Assembly: GCF_008369935.1 (NCBI RefSeq) | Contig: NZ_VTUZ01000011.1 | Span: 186,001 to 250,000 of the forward strand | Length of the DNA: 64,000 nt | Direction of reading: 5' to 3' | Source: Paraburkholderia panacisoli | GTDB lineage: Bacteria > Pseudomonadota > Gammaproteobacteria > Burkholderiales > Burkholderiaceae | In this document: positions 1-8,828 of the stretch, in pieces | How the letters are laid out: the number at the start of each line of letters is the position of its first letter | How positions within the stretch are numbered: the first letter of the stretch is position 1 | The notes under the pieces: generated by a model | Told to the model about the DNA's origin: nothing | Seen by the model: the letters and a program-made list of their open reading frames with translations, nothing else | The model's database searches: none | Program-made: the position numbers and the translations under genes

Positions 1-37
1 GCGTGACGAAGTAACGCAGCGGCTTGATGTCGATCAC
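1..37 (-). CDS. LysR-family regulator, N-terminal fragment at window edge
   Basis: Reading leftward from a GTG at 37 gives V-I-D-I-K-P-L-R-Y-F-V-T, which resembles the first residues of the LysR winged-helix domain (the usual M-x-x-x-x-L-R-x-F-V-x-V/L start). A GGGGAG sequence lies 6-7 bases upstream of the GTG and can act as ribosome binding site. The gene is divergent from the AEC carrier at 163, the usual arrangement of a LysR regulator and its target. Only 12 codons are in the window, so the call rests on this short match. Confidence 0.5.
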   Translation of the reverse strand, partial: MIDIKPLRYFVT

Positions 38-162
38 GATGCACTCCCCATCGGATGACGATGCAAAAAAGGTATCGTCGAAGCGATAAAACAGTATTGG
101 ATTGTATCAACGCAAGCCACTACGCTGGCGGGTCGTCCTGTCCGCTTGCACTTCTTGCCCCG

Positions 163-1107
163 ATGTTAGCCACCCTCGAGATTCTGCTTCCCGTCTTCGG
201 CCTGATTTTCGCGGGCTTTGCGTGCCGCCGGCGCGGCGTGCTCGGCCCGAATTCGGCGTCGGAACTGAACCGCTTCGTGGTCTGGCTCGCGCTGCCCGCG
301 TTGCTGTTCGACACGATGGCGCACGCCACCTGGCGGCAGTTGTACCAGCCGGCCTTCGTCGCGACGTTTTCGATTGCGTGCGTCGGCGTGTTCGTGTTCA
401 TCCTCGCGACGCGTTTGCTCGGCGGCCGCCATCTCGCCGACGCCAGCGTCGATGCGATTGCCGCGTCGTATCCGAACACGGGCTACATCGGCTTCCCGCT
501 CGGCATGATCGCCTTCGGTCAGGCGAGCCTGACGCCGACCACGATTGCGACGATCCTCGTCGCGTGCGTGCTGTTCGCGTTTGCGATCGTGCTGATCGAA
601 ATCGGCTTGCAGACCGAGCGCACGCCGCACAAGCTGGGTTTGAAAGTGCTGCGCTCGCTCGCGAGAAATCCGCTGATCGTAGCGCCGCTGGCGGGCGTGG
701 TGTTTGCCAGCTTGCACGTCGCGTTGCCTGCCAGCGCGGAAACGTTTCTGAAGCTGCTGGCCGGCGCGGCGAGTCCGTGCGCGCTGGTGAGCCTCGGCCT
801 GTTTCTCGCGGAGAAGCGGCCGACCGAAGCCGGCGCGGGCGGCATCTCGCTGCTGCTGACCGGCGTCAAGCTGCTGGTGCAGCCCGCGCTCGCATGGTGG
901 CTCGCGGCGCGTGTCTTCGGGCTCTCGCCGATGCTCGTCGAGATGGCGGTCGTGCTGGCCGCGCTGCCTACCGGCACCGGTCCGTTCATGCTCGCGGAGT
1001 TCTACGAGCGCGAAGCGCATATCACGTCGCGGACGATTTTGTTGTCGACGGTGGGATCGGTGGTGACGTTGTCGGTGTTGCTGGTGGTGATGGGGCATCG
1101 CACCTGA
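163..1107 (+). CDS. AEC-family (auxin efflux carrier-type) transporter
   Basis: A 314-residue integral membrane protein made of about ten hydrophobic segments in two five-helix halves, as in the AEC/BART superfamily of secondary carriers. The first helix (LEILLPVFGLIFAGF) and the PNTGYIGFPLG motif near residue 105-115 are typical of the family. The open frame extends to base 55, but that N-terminal stretch is polar and not family-like, so the ATG at 163 is chosen. Bacterial members export or import small carboxylates such as malate or malonate; the substrate here is not known. A divergent LysR gene starts 125 bases away and may regulate it. Confidence 0.85.
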   Translation: MLATLEILLPVFGLIFAGFACRRRGVLGPNSASELNRFVVWLALPALLFDTMAHATWRQLYQPAFVATFSIACVGVFVFILATRLLGGRHLADASVDAIAASYPNTGYIGFPLGMIAFGQASLTPTTIATILVACVLFAFAIVLIEIGLQTERTPHKLGLKVLRSLARNPLIVAPLAGVVFASLHVALPASAETFLKLLAGAASPCALVSLGLFLAEKRPTEAGAGGISLLLTGVKLLVQPALAWWLAARVFGLSPMLVEMAVVLAALPTGTGPFMLAEFYEREAHITSRTILLSTVGSVVTLSVLLVVMGHRT

Positions 1108-1266
1108 GACTCTTGGTAGTACACGCAAAGCGGGCGGCTGCTCGCCGCTAACCGGAGCGTTGCTGCGTGTCATGCGAAAAGAGTTAGTGCTTGCCTCAAG
1201 CGCAACGCGCTGCCGCTGCCGCAATCGCTGCGGCACGCGACTCTGCGGTGACCCGCGCCTCGCGCT

Positions 1267-2148
1267 ATGCTTCGCACACGGGCCAGCCAGGTCCGGGATC
1301 CTGTTAGCGCCACCCGACCCGCCGTGCCCAAAGCCCGCCCACCCGAACTCCACGACGAAGCCGACGCCAGCTCGCTCGCGCGTTACTATCCGCGCGGCCT
1401 GCACATCGACCCGCACTCGCACACGTGGGCCCAGGTGCTGTACGCGGTGTCGGGCGTGATGTGGGTCGAAGTCGGCCGCGAAGCGCTAGTCGTGCCGCCG
1501 CAGCGCGCGGTCTGGCTGCCGGCCGGCACGCTCCACTCGATCCACATGATGAGCGAAGTGGAGATGCGCAATCTCTATCTGCACGAGCGCAATGTCGGTC
1601 ATCTGAGCCGGCGCAGCGATGTGTTCGAGGTCAACGGCTTGCTGCGCGAACTGATCACGTCGATCGCCGAACACGAGCGCACTCGCGCGCGCGATCAAAC
1701 CTATCTGGACGCCGCCTATCGTCTCGCGATGCTGGAGCTCGCGCACGCGCGGCGCTCGTCGCTGCGCATCGCGCTGCCCGACGCGTCGGACCGGCGGCTC
1801 GAAGCGCTGTGCCGCGCGGTGATCGACAACCCATCGATCGCGATCAGCTTCGAGCAGCATGCGGCATCGGTCGGCGCGAGCGTGCGCACGCTTGCGCGGC
1901 TATTCAGGCGTGAACTGGGTGTCGGCTTTGCCGAATGGCGGCGCCAGGTGCAACTGGCGGTGGCCTTGTCGGCACTCGCGCAGGGACGCCCGGTCAGCAG
2001 CATCGCGCGCTCGCTCGGGTTCCAGCCGAGCAGCTTCAGCGATATGTTCCGCCGCGAACTGGGTGCGCCGCCCACCGGCTTCGATCCGGGCGGCACATTG
2101 AGCGAGGCGGTCGTGGATGGATCGCCGGAACGAAGCCGCCAGCCCTGA
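1267..2148 (+). CDS. AraC-family transcriptional regulator with N-terminal cupin
   Basis: A 293-residue regulator. Residues about 40-110 form a cupin-like sensor domain (HIDPHSHTWAQVLYAVSG, PAGTLHSIHM), and residues about 190-275 are a two-helix-turn-helix AraC domain (VGASVRTLARLFRRELG, then SIARSLGFQPSSFSDMFRR). This layout is that of the NimR/YdeC-like group, which often controls an adjacent efflux gene. The first 20 codons are not well conserved in character; a GTG at 1324 is an alternative start. It is followed by an MDR oxidoreductase in the same direction, which is a possible target. The ligand cannot be deduced. Confidence 0.85.
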   Translation: MLRTRASQVRDPVSATRPAVPKARPPELHDEADASSLARYYPRGLHIDPHSHTWAQVLYAVSGVMWVEVGREALVVPPQRAVWLPAGTLHSIHMMSEVEMRNLYLHERNVGHLSRRSDVFEVNGLLRELITSIAEHERTRARDQTYLDAAYRLAMLELAHARRSSLRIALPDASDRRLEALCRAVIDNPSIAISFEQHAASVGASVRTLARLFRRELGVGFAEWRRQVQLAVALSALAQGRPVSSIARSLGFQPSSFSDMFRRELGAPPTGFDPGGTLSEAVVDGSPERSRQP

Positions 2149-2289
2149 AGCCTCGACACCGCTGCGCCCCTCTCATTGCGCGTTGTCCGAAAATCGAAAG
2201 TCCTCGTCCTGACGTCTTGCTGTGAGTCACTTAGACTACGCTCATTGCGCTGCACGCCGCAGCCCAGCATCCACCCGGAACCCCACCTG

Positions 2290-3255
2290 ATGAAAGCGAT
2301 CCAGTTCAAAACCTTCGGCACCCCGGAGGTGCTCGACTACGTCGATCTGCCCACACCGCAAGCCGATGCCGACAACGCCGTGGTGCGGATCGTCGCGGCC
2401 TCGGTGAATCCGAGCGACGTCAAGAACGTGTCCGGCCATTTCGAACACACGGTCTTGCCGCGCACGCCTGGGCGCGACTTCAGCGGCGTGGTGGCCGACG
2501 GCCCGCAAGCGTGGCTCGGCGCGGAAGTGTGGGGCACGGGCGGCGACATCGGCTTCACGCGCGACGGCACGCATGCCGAGTTCATCAAGATTCCACTCGC
2601 CGCACTATCCCGTAAGCCCGCCACGTTGAGTCACGCCGAGGCCGCCGCGATCGGCGTGAACTTCGTGGTCGCATGGCTCGGCACCGTCGAGTACGCGCAA
2701 TTGCGCGCGGGCGAAACCATCGCGGTGATCGGCGCGGGCGGCGGCGTCGGCGGCGCGGTGGTGCAGATCGCGAAAGCGCACGGCGCGCGCGTGATCGCAG
2801 TCGATCGTCACCCGCTCGACGCGACGACGCCAGCCGGGTGCCTGATCGACGACTACGTGCCGTTCGACGAACACGTCACCGGGCGTTTGCGCGAACTGAC
2901 CGGCGGCGCAGGCACCGAGGTGGTGTACGACACGGTCGGCGGCGTGGCGTTCGAGACCGCGCTGGGTCTCGTCAAACGACGCGGCCGGGTGCTGGAAATC
3001 AGCGGCACGGGCAAGCGCCGCGTCGACTTCGATCTGATCGACTTCTATCACAACGAGACCCAATTGCTCGGCGTGGACAGCGCGAAGCTGGGCGTCGCGG
3101 AATCGGCACCGTTGATGACGGCTCTGGTCGAAGGCTTCGAGAGCGGCAAGCTGACGGGGCCGGCCATCGCGCAGGAGTTTCCGCTCGAACGGGCCCGCGA
3201 AGCCTATAACGCAGTGGCCGGCGGCACGCGTGGCCGCGTCGTCATCCGCATGTGA
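2290..3255 (+). CDS. Zinc-independent MDR oxidoreductase (quinone oxidoreductase-like)
   Basis: A 321-residue medium-chain reductase. Residues 1-120 are the GroES-like domain (SVNPSDVKNVSGHFE, PRTPGRDFSGVV) and residues about 145-160 carry the nucleotide-binding glycine motif (GAGGGVGGAVVQIAKA). The GHE and structural-zinc cysteine motifs of alcohol dehydrogenases are absent, which places it with NADPH:quinone reductases and related enoyl reductases. The frame is open to 2176, but the ATG at 2290 begins the family-typical MKAIQFKTFG and is chosen. The physiological substrate is unknown. It lies 140 bases after the AraC gene. Confidence 0.88.
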   Translation: MKAIQFKTFGTPEVLDYVDLPTPQADADNAVVRIVAASVNPSDVKNVSGHFEHTVLPRTPGRDFSGVVADGPQAWLGAEVWGTGGDIGFTRDGTHAEFIKIPLAALSRKPATLSHAEAAAIGVNFVVAWLGTVEYAQLRAGETIAVIGAGGGVGGAVVQIAKAHGARVIAVDRHPLDATTPAGCLIDDYVPFDEHVTGRLRELTGGAGTEVVYDTVGGVAFETALGLVKRRGRVLEISGTGKRRVDFDLIDFYHNETQLLGVDSAKLGVAESAPLMTALVEGFESGKLTGPAIAQEFPLERAREAYNAVAGGTRGRVVIRM

Positions 3256-3310
3256 CTTGTCGTCGCAACCGGCGGGCATGAGGACCCGCCTTGACCAGGG
3301 AACATCGAAC

Positions 3311-3487
3311 ATGAAAGCGTATCTGATCTCGCTGGCGGCGGGCGTAGTGGTCGGACTGCTCTACAGCGTGATGGACGTGAGGTCCCCCGCTCCGCCGACC
3401 ATCGCGCTGGCCGGCCTGCTCGGCATGCTCGGCGGCGAACATGTGATGCCGCTCGTGCGCACGTGGCTCGCATCGGGCATGCATTGA
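3311..3487 (+). CDS. XapX-domain small membrane protein
   Basis: A 58-residue protein with two predicted transmembrane helices (residues 3-20 and about 29-47) separated by a short loop with M-D-V-R-S-P-A-P-P. Length and this loop match the XapX family (DUF1427), named from a protein near xanthosine phosphorylase; its function is unknown. The ATG at 3311 follows an AGGGAACATCGAAC leader, a usable ribosome binding site. It is only 55 bases after the MDR gene and may be co-transcribed. Confidence 0.85.
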   Translation: MKAYLISLAAGVVVGLLYSVMDVRSPAPPTIALAGLLGMLGGEHVMPLVRTWLASGMH

Positions 3488-3608
3488 ACGACCTGCGCCG
3501 CCGCGCAGCAGCGCCTTTTCCATCACCGCGCGCCACACGCTAAGATTGAGGCCCCGGGCCCGCGCGCCGCCCGGTTGCGACAAAAGAAACATTGCCTCGG
3601 AGAACCGG

Positions 3609-4187
3609 ATGTCTGAAGAATATGAAGTGCATGGACCGCACGACCACGCCGTCGAGCACGCCGCTCATCACGACGCGGATCCGTTTGCGAGCCGCATTGC
3701 CGTAATGACGGCGATCCTCGCGACGATCGGCGCGCTATGCGCGTACCAGAGCGGCAACAGCGAAAATCTCGCGCTCTTCTACAAGAACGAAGCCGCGATC
3801 AAGAAGACCGAAGCATCGAACCAGTGGAATTATTACCAGGCCAAGGGCGAGAAAGAGAATCTCGCTGAACTCGGCGCGGCGCTGTCGGCAGGCAATAGCG
3901 ACGCTCACGCGAAATTCCTCGCCGATGTCGACAAATACCAGCAGCAGAAAACGCCGATCCGCGAGAAGGCCGAAGCGATCGAAAAGGAAGTCGTCGCAAA
4001 CGACAACCGAAGCGAAGCGCTGATGCACGGCCATCATCGCTGGGCGCAGGCCACGCTGCTGATCCAGGTTGCGATTGCGCTGTGTGCGATCACTTTGCTG
4101 ACCCGCAAGAACTGGCTGCGCAATCTGTCGTTCGTCGTGGCGGCGGCGGGCGTGCTGACCGCGGGCGTGGCGTTTTTCGGGGCTTGA
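3609..4187 (+). CDS. DUF4337 membrane protein
   Basis: A 192-residue protein with a histidine-rich N-terminus (residues 5-25, HGPHDHAVEHAAHHDAD), a first membrane helix at about 28-45, a long charged helical middle (about 50-140) and two helices at the C-terminus (about 150-190). This order, helix, coiled helical domain, two helices, is that of DUF4337 proteins common in Proteobacteria. The ATG at 3609 is preceded by CGGAGAACCGG and gives the family length; the longer reading from 3546 is not supported. Function is unknown; the His-rich start could bind metal, which is inference only. Confidence 0.85.
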   Translation: MSEEYEVHGPHDHAVEHAAHHDADPFASRIAVMTAILATIGALCAYQSGNSENLALFYKNEAAIKKTEASNQWNYYQAKGEKENLAELGAALSAGNSDAHAKFLADVDKYQQQKTPIREKAEAIEKEVVANDNRSEALMHGHHRWAQATLLIQVAIALCAITLLTRKNWLRNLSFVVAAAGVLTAGVAFFGA

Positions 4188-4274
4188 ATCTGCGCCTGTA
4201 TCTGCTTCGGACATCTGTCGGCGCGCGCGCTCACTGAGCTCCCCGCGCGACAGGTCCGCAACAAGGAGTGTCGT

Positions 4275-4892
4275 ATGGTTGATGGTTCCGCCGTGCTAGG
4301 CGTGTTCTCCGTGTACATCGCGGGCGTGGTGATCCCGGGCCCGAACTTCGTCGCGGTCGCGCACAAGGCGGCATCGGCCACGCGCTTCGAGGCGCTCGCG
4401 GTGGTCGCCGGCATCGTGCTGGTCAATCTGTTCTGGGCGAGTTGCGCGATTCTGGGCGTGGGTATCGTGTTCGCCGCGTTCCCGTGGCTGGCGCTCGCGG
4501 TCAAGGTGGCGGGCGCCGCTTATCTGATCTGGTTCGGCGGCCGTCTGATCGTCAATGCTTCGGCGGGTCGGCCGGCGTCCATCGTGAATGCGCCGGCCGG
4601 CGGCCTGCGGCAGGCGTTCGCGCAAGGCTTCGCGACCAACATCGCGAATCCGAAGTCGATGGCGTTCTTCGCCGCCGTGTTCTCGTCCGCCGCACCCGCG
4701 CATGTGAGCATCGGCACGTTCGCCGCGATGCTCGGCATGGTGTGCGTCGTCGCGAGCGGTTGGTATGGCTTCGTCGCGCTCACGCTGTCGCATGCGCGGA
4801 TTGCGGCGGCGTACCGGCGCGGCAAGGCGTGGGCCGATCGCGTGTGCGGCGGTCTGATCGTCGCGTTGGGTGTGCGTCAGTTGATCCGCTAG
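4275..4892 (+). CDS. LysE-family amino acid exporter
   Basis: A 205-residue membrane protein with six hydrophobic segments. The N-terminal GVFSVYIAGVVIPGPNFVAV (PGPNF/PGP motif after helix 1), the AAYLIWFGGRLI segment near 75-88 and the FATNIANPKSMAFFAAVFSS segment are hallmarks of the LysE/RhtB family, which export amino acids or their derivatives by proton exchange. AAGGAG lies 8 bases before the ATG. It stands alone between DUF4337 and the convergent sigma factor gene; the substrate is not predictable. Confidence 0.9.
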   Translation: MVDGSAVLGVFSVYIAGVVIPGPNFVAVAHKAASATRFEALAVVAGIVLVNLFWASCAILGVGIVFAAFPWLALAVKVAGAAYLIWFGGRLIVNASAGRPASIVNAPAGGLRQAFAQGFATNIANPKSMAFFAAVFSSAAPAHVSIGTFAAMLGMVCVVASGWYGFVALTLSHARIAAAYRRGKAWADRVCGGLIVALGVRQLIR

Positions 4893-4904
4893 CCTGACTG
4901 GATA

Positions 4905-6188
4905 TCAAGCGCCTCGATGCGCAAGGTCGCGCGCACGTTCGAGCAGCAACTCGCGTTCGCGCGCGTTGCGCGTCATCCCGGCGGCACGTTCGAACTCAGC
5001 GCGCGCTTCTTCCACGCGCCCGAGCTTGACCAGCAGATCGGCGCGCACGCTCGGCAGCCAGTGATAGTTTGCGAGCGCCGTACCGGCGGCGAGCGCGTCG
5101 GCAATCTCCAGTCCCGCAGCCGGCCCGAACGCCATTCCCACCGCCACCGCCCGGTTCAACTCGACCACCGGCGACGGCGCCACCTGCGCGAGCGCATCGT
5201 ACAACGCGACGATCTGCGTCCAGTCGGTATCTTCGGCGCGGTGGGCGCGCGCATGACAGGCGGCCAGCGCGGCCTGCAATGCGTACGGACCGCTCGCGCC
5301 GCCCAACGCATGCGCGGTGCCGAGCGCGGCGAGCCCGCGGCGAATCAGCAGCGGGTCCCAGCGGCTGCGATCCTGATCGAGCAGCAGCACCGGCCGGCCT
5401 TGCGCATCGGTGCGCGCGCGCGTGCGCGACGCCTGAATCTCCATCAACGCGACGAGGCCATGCACCTCGCTTTCATCCGGCACGAGACCGCTCAACACGC
5501 GGCCGAGCCGCAGCGCTTCCTCGCATAGCGCCGGACGCATCCAGTCGTCGCCGGCCGTGGCCGAATAGCCTTCGTTGAAAATCAGGTAGATCACCTGCAG
5601 TACCGACGCGAGCCGCGCCGCGCGCGCGTCCGCTTGCGGCACCTCGAACGGCACCTTGGCCGCCGACAGCGTGCGCTTGGCCCGCACGATCCGCTGCGCG
5701 ATGGTTGCCTCCGGCACGAGAAAGGCGCGCGCGATTTCGTCGGTGGTGAGGCCGCCGAGCAGGCGCAGCGTGAGCGAGACGCGCGCATCCGTCGACAGCA
5801 CCGGATGGCACGCCGTGAACACCAGCCGCAGCAAGTCGTCGCCGATATCGTCGGCGCGCGCGGCATCGAGTGAATCGACGAAATCCGGCACGACGTGCGC
5901 CTCCAGCGCGTCGAGGTCGTGGCCCAGCTCCGCGCGCTTGCGGGCGCGCAGCGCTTCCTGCCGCAAGCGGTCGAGCGCACGGTTCTTCGCGGTCGCCATC
6001 AGCCACGCTCCCGGATTGTCGGGCACGCCAGCCTCGGGCCAATGTTCGAGCGCGGCCACCAGCGCGTCCTGCGCCAGTTCCTCGGCGAGCCCGACATCGC
6101 GCACGATCCGCGCGACGTGGGCAATGACCTTGGCGGATTCGATCCGCCAGACTGCCTCGATGGCACGATGAGTGGCCTGTGTCGTCAC
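4905..6188 (-). CDS. ECF sigma factor with long C-terminal extension (ECF42-like)
   Basis: A 427-residue sigma factor. Sigma-2 lies at about residues 10-85 (VRDVGLAEELAQDALVAALE; NPGAWLMATAKNRALD), sigma-4 at about 110-180 (LRLLGGLTTDEIARAFLVPE), and a further 240 residues form an all-helical extension with repeated A/L-rich helices (DUF6596-type, TPR-like). This size and extension are characteristic of the ECF42 group, which lacks a classical anti-sigma factor and is usually found next to DGPF/YCII genes. That is what is seen here: VOC and two YCII genes lie directly upstream in the same direction, the first ending 4 bases before this start. The extension is thought to regulate the sigma factor; the signal is unknown. 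Confidence 0.9.
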   Translation of the reverse strand: MTTQATHRAIEAVWRIESAKVIAHVARIVRDVGLAEELAQDALVAALEHWPEAGVPDNPGAWLMATAKNRALDRLRQEALRARKRAELGHDLDALEAHVVPDFVDSLDAARADDIGDDLLRLVFTACHPVLSTDARVSLTLRLLGGLTTDEIARAFLVPEATIAQRIVRAKRTLSAAKVPFEVPQADARAARLASVLQVIYLIFNEGYSATAGDDWMRPALCEEALRLGRVLSGLVPDESEVHGLVALMEIQASRTRARTDAQGRPVLLLDQDRSRWDPLLIRRGLAALGTAHALGGASGPYALQAALAACHARAHRAEDTDWTQIVALYDALAQVAPSPVVELNRAVAVGMAFGPAAGLEIADALAAGTALANYHWLPSVRADLLVKLGRVEEARAEFERAAGMTRNARERELLLERARDLAHRGA

Positions 6189-6192
6189 GGCC

Positions 6193-6600
6193 TCAACCCG
6201 CTGTCTGCGCGTTCGGGTCCATGTAGATCAACTCCCAGATATGTCCGTCGATGTCCTCGAAGCCGTGTCCGTACATGAAGCCGTAGTCCTGCGGCGCGCG
6301 CGGCACGGTGCCGCCGGCGGCGAGCGCTCGCGCGACCAGCGCATCCAGCTCGCCGCGGCTTTCGCACGACAATCCCACCAGCGCCTCGGTGCTTTCCTTC
6401 GGATTGCAAAGCGACTTGCGCGTGAATGACTTGAACAGGTTCTTGATCAGCAGCATCGCGTAGAGGTTGTCGCCGAGAATCAGACAGGCCGCCTGCTCAT
6501 TGGTGAAGCGCGGTTCGAAGCTGAACCCGAGCGTGCTGAAAAATGCTTTCGACCGTTCGAGATCGTCGACGGCGAGGTTCACGTATATCTGCTTGTGCAT
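6193..6600 (-). CDS. VOC-family (glyoxalase/bleomycin-resistance fold) protein
   Basis: A 135-residue single-repeat-pair VOC protein: beta-alpha-beta modules start at IYVNLAVDDLERSKAFFSTL and at about residue 75-120, ending with GHGFEDIDGHIWELIYMD, where DGHxWEL contributes the usual metal-ligand glutamate. It resembles the lactoylglutathione-lyase-like proteins that accompany ECF42 sigma factors. An ATG four codons upstream (6612) is an alternative start. It ends 4 bases before the sigma factor gene, so the two are probably translated together. The substrate is unknown. Confidence 0.85.
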   Translation of the reverse strand: MHKQIYVNLAVDDLERSKAFFSTLGFSFEPRFTNEQAACLILGDNLYAMLLIKNLFKSFTRKSLCNPKESTEALVGLSCESRGELDALVARALAAGGTVPRAPQDYGFMYGHGFEDIDGHIWELIYMDPNAQTAG

Positions 6601-6672
6601 GATGGAGTCCATTCGTCGGATTGCGGGTCGGCGGGTCGCATGAGTGGCGCGGTCGGCTCGCCAGGGTTCGAC

Positions 6673-7086
6673 TCAGCGGCGCGACGCTTCGAGATTGCGG
6701 AATCGCTCCAGCTCCGGGCCGGGCTCGAAGTCGTCGAGTTCGAACAGTTGCCGCACCTCGATTTCGCCGTCGGCCTGCTCGCCGAACGGCGCGGGAAAGC
6801 GCCGCGCCCACTCCATCGCTTCTTCACGCGAGCGCACCTCGATCAGCGTGTAGCCGGCAATCAGTTCCGTCGTCGGCGCAAACGGGCCGTCGACAACCGT
6901 GCGCTTGCCGCCGCTGTACCGAATGCGCCAGCCTTTCGAACTCGGCTGGAGGCCGGTCGCGTCGAGCAGTACACCCGCCTTGGCCAGCTCTTCGTGATAC
7001 GCGGCCATTGCGGCCATCAGGGACGGCTCCTGCATCTCGCCGGCTTCGCTGGCGGACGTCGCTTTTACGAGGATCATGAAACGCAT
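6673..7086 (-). CDS. YCII/DGPF-domain protein (first copy)
   Basis: A 137-residue protein with the YCII-related ferredoxin-like fold and the DGPF signature (RTVVDGPFAPTTELIAGYTL) at about residues 61-80; the N-terminal MRFMILVKATSASEAGE is typical. AGGAGC lies 8 bases before the ATG. DGPF proteins are established companions of ECF42 sigma factors and are likely targets of them, but their biochemical role is not known. A second, diverged copy lies just upstream at 7235-7588. Confidence 0.9.
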   Translation of the reverse strand: MRFMILVKATSASEAGEMQEPSLMAAMAAYHEELAKAGVLLDATGLQPSSKGWRIRYSGGKRTVVDGPFAPTTELIAGYTLIEVRSREEAMEWARRFPAPFGEQADGEIEVRQLFELDDFEPGPELERFRNLEASRR

Positions 7087-7234
7087 CGACGTTGCTCCTG
7101 TTCGTGGTGAGGGGGAGAGCCGCCCGAATTGGCTGACTTCTTACTCACACGACGAGCAATGCGCGGCCGGATCGACATTCAGGCGCGCGCCCAGGGAAAA
7201 CCCGGACAGAGCGCAGTCGACGCGCGGCACCGGC

Positions 7235-7588
7235 CTATATGAAACAAGGCCCGAGCTTGCGGACTTCGACCGTGCACCACGACGCCGCCGGGCAGGCCTG
7301 CGCGATCGCCACGGCTTCTTCGCGGGTTTCGCAGTTGAGCAGGAAGAAACCGCCGATCATTTCCTTCGCTTCGGCGAACGGGCCGTCCAGCACTTTCGGC
7401 TGGCCGCCGCGAACCTGCACGCGCACCGCGTCTTTCTGCGATGTGAGCGATTCGACCGCGACCAGTTTGCCGCGCTCTTTCAGGTCGGCGGCGAAGCGGA
7501 CCATCTGGTCGTACACTTCGCGCCCCGCGGCCTCGCCGCGTTCGACGCGTTGATTCGGGGGTTCGACGATGAGCAGCATGTAAGACAT
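7235..7588 (-). CDS. YCII/DGPF-domain protein (second copy)
   Basis: A 117-residue YCII-family protein starting MSYMLLIVEPPNQRVERGE, with DGPFAEAKEMIGGFFLLNCE as the DGPF signature. The ATG at 7588 fits the family start; the longer open frame to 7717 is unlike the family and rejected. Together with 6673-7086, the VOC gene and the sigma factor it forms a four-gene leftward cluster. The promoter probably lies between 7589 and 7700, where a divergent gene remnant also begins. Confidence 0.88.
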   Translation of the reverse strand: MSYMLLIVEPPNQRVERGEAAGREVYDQMVRFAADLKERGKLVAVESLTSQKDAVRVQVRGGQPKVLDGPFAEAKEMIGGFFLLNCETREEAVAIAQACPAASWCTVEVRKLGPCFI

Positions 7589-7758
7589 GACGTCTCCAAT
7601 GGATTGCGCCGCCCATGTGACGGTCCGGCGGGTTCGTTCGGGCAGAGGCTGAAGGAACCGGCGCGCTTGCGGCGAATAGGTGGCAGCCAGTCTAGCAAGC
7701 AGGGATGACTCCGGCAAACCCGGTCCGGCGCGCGCGGCTGCGGCGGCCCGTTGCCGAT

Positions 7759-8290
7759 GTGAACCGTTACGAGTCCAGTCTCGCGATTACGATTCCGACT
7801 GCGTCGACCCCGGCGGTGTATTCGGCTTCGGTCACTGGGCCCGGTCTTGCGTCGCCCGTGTGGCTGATGCCGCGCAATGCGGTCGGCAGCGGCGCGCCGG
7901 GTCTGTCGGACGCGGCGTTGGGCGCGCCGCCCATGACGCCCGCGACGACCGGCAGCAATACGTCGTTGTACCGGTGGTCGGGGCAATCGTTGTCGTCGAT
8001 GGCGAACTTCACGGTGCCGGCTGCGAGCGGCTACTACGCGGCCCAAGGGTTCGACGCGAGCACCGTGCCGCTCTATTCGGCGTACACGGTCACGTTCTAC
8101 GACTGGAACGGCACGCAACTGGGCCAGTCGTCGATCATCAATCCCGGCGCCCCGCTCGGCGCGGCGGCGGGCAGTTCGATCGCGTGGCCGACGCTGCTAC
8201 CGGACTTCGCGACGCAATTCCTGACGCCGGGTGGTTCGCTCGCCGGCAGTCAGTACGCGATGAGCGTGACGCCCGCCGCCCATGCGCCGC
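7759..8290 (+). pseudogene. Fragment of a hypothetical Ala/Thr/Ser-rich protein
   Basis: An open frame of about 175 residues with natural-looking sequence (e.g. SSLAITIPTASTPAVYSASV, YTVTFYDWNGTQLGQ, PGGSLAGSQYAMSV) and GC-ending codons, suggesting a once-real, perhaps exported protein with beta-rich repeats. No convincing start or ribosome binding site is present, and the reading loses protein-like character at about 8290, where it runs into an intrinsic terminator belonging to the opposite strand and then antisense through the next gene. I read it as a piece cut at both ends. The parent family is not recognised. Confidence 0.4.
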
Positions 8291-8292
8291 TG

Positions 8293-8320
8293 AAAACAAA
8301 AAACGCCCCAGAGGGCGCTT
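8293..8320 (-). terminator. Rho-independent terminator of the 8355-8828 gene
   Basis: On the minus strand AAGCGCCC-TCTG-GGGCGTTTTTT forms a stem of five G-C pairs extended by G-U and A-T pairs, followed by a T-rich run (TTTTTTGTTTT). It begins 35 bases after the stop codon of the leftward gene at 8355. Confidence 0.8.
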
Positions 8321-8354
8321 CTTTACACGTTTGCCGGAAGCAATCTCGCGCGAC

Positions 8355-8828
8355 TCAGACCGCCGCTTCCGCAAAAGCCTGCACTTGCGCGGACCGCATC
8401 AAGCCTTCGATCATTCTCGCTTCCGCACTCGCAATCTCGCTCAACGACGCCGCCGACAGTTGCCCGTCGAGAATCGCGAGCGCCGTGCAAAGATGCGCGT
8501 ATTCATCCGCTTCGAGGGTCCACCGGCCTTGCGTACGCTCGCGGGTGTCGAGGCGAACCAGCGCCGCGTGCGCGTTTTCGATGTCGCCGAGCACGTCTTC
8601 ACCCAATCCGATACGCGCCAACTCCTGCGACACCAGCAGATGCCGGCTCAATGTCGTGTGCAGCTTGCGCGAGCCGTGGCCGTGCTGGAATGCATCGAGA
8701 CCGGCATAGCCCTGCAGCAGCATCGCCGCGGTGACCGGCTCGTGCGCCGTGCGGCTGTCGGTCAGCGCGCGCAACAACGGGGACATGGCCGACTGGCCGT
8801 GCTTGCGGCCTCGCGATTTACTGGACAT
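8355..8828 (-). CDS. Conserved-looking hypothetical protein, 157 aa
   Basis: A soluble, largely helical 157-residue protein starting MSSKSRGRKHGQSAMSPLLR; the first 15 residues are basic. The middle contains RHLLVSQELARIGLGEDVL and a C-terminal ala-rich helix. There is no signal peptide or membrane segment. It is monocistronic: an intrinsic terminator follows it, and about 1 kb of noncoding DNA lies upstream. I do not recognise the family and propose no function. Codon usage matches neighbouring genes, which supports that it is coding. Confidence 0.65.
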   Translation of the reverse strand: MSSKSRGRKHGQSAMSPLLRALTDSRTAHEPVTAAMLLQGYAGLDAFQHGHGSRKLHTTLSRHLLVSQELARIGLGEDVLGDIENAHAALVRLDTRERTQGRWTLEADEYAHLCTALAILDGQLSAASLSEIASAEARMIEGLMRSAQVQAFAEAAV

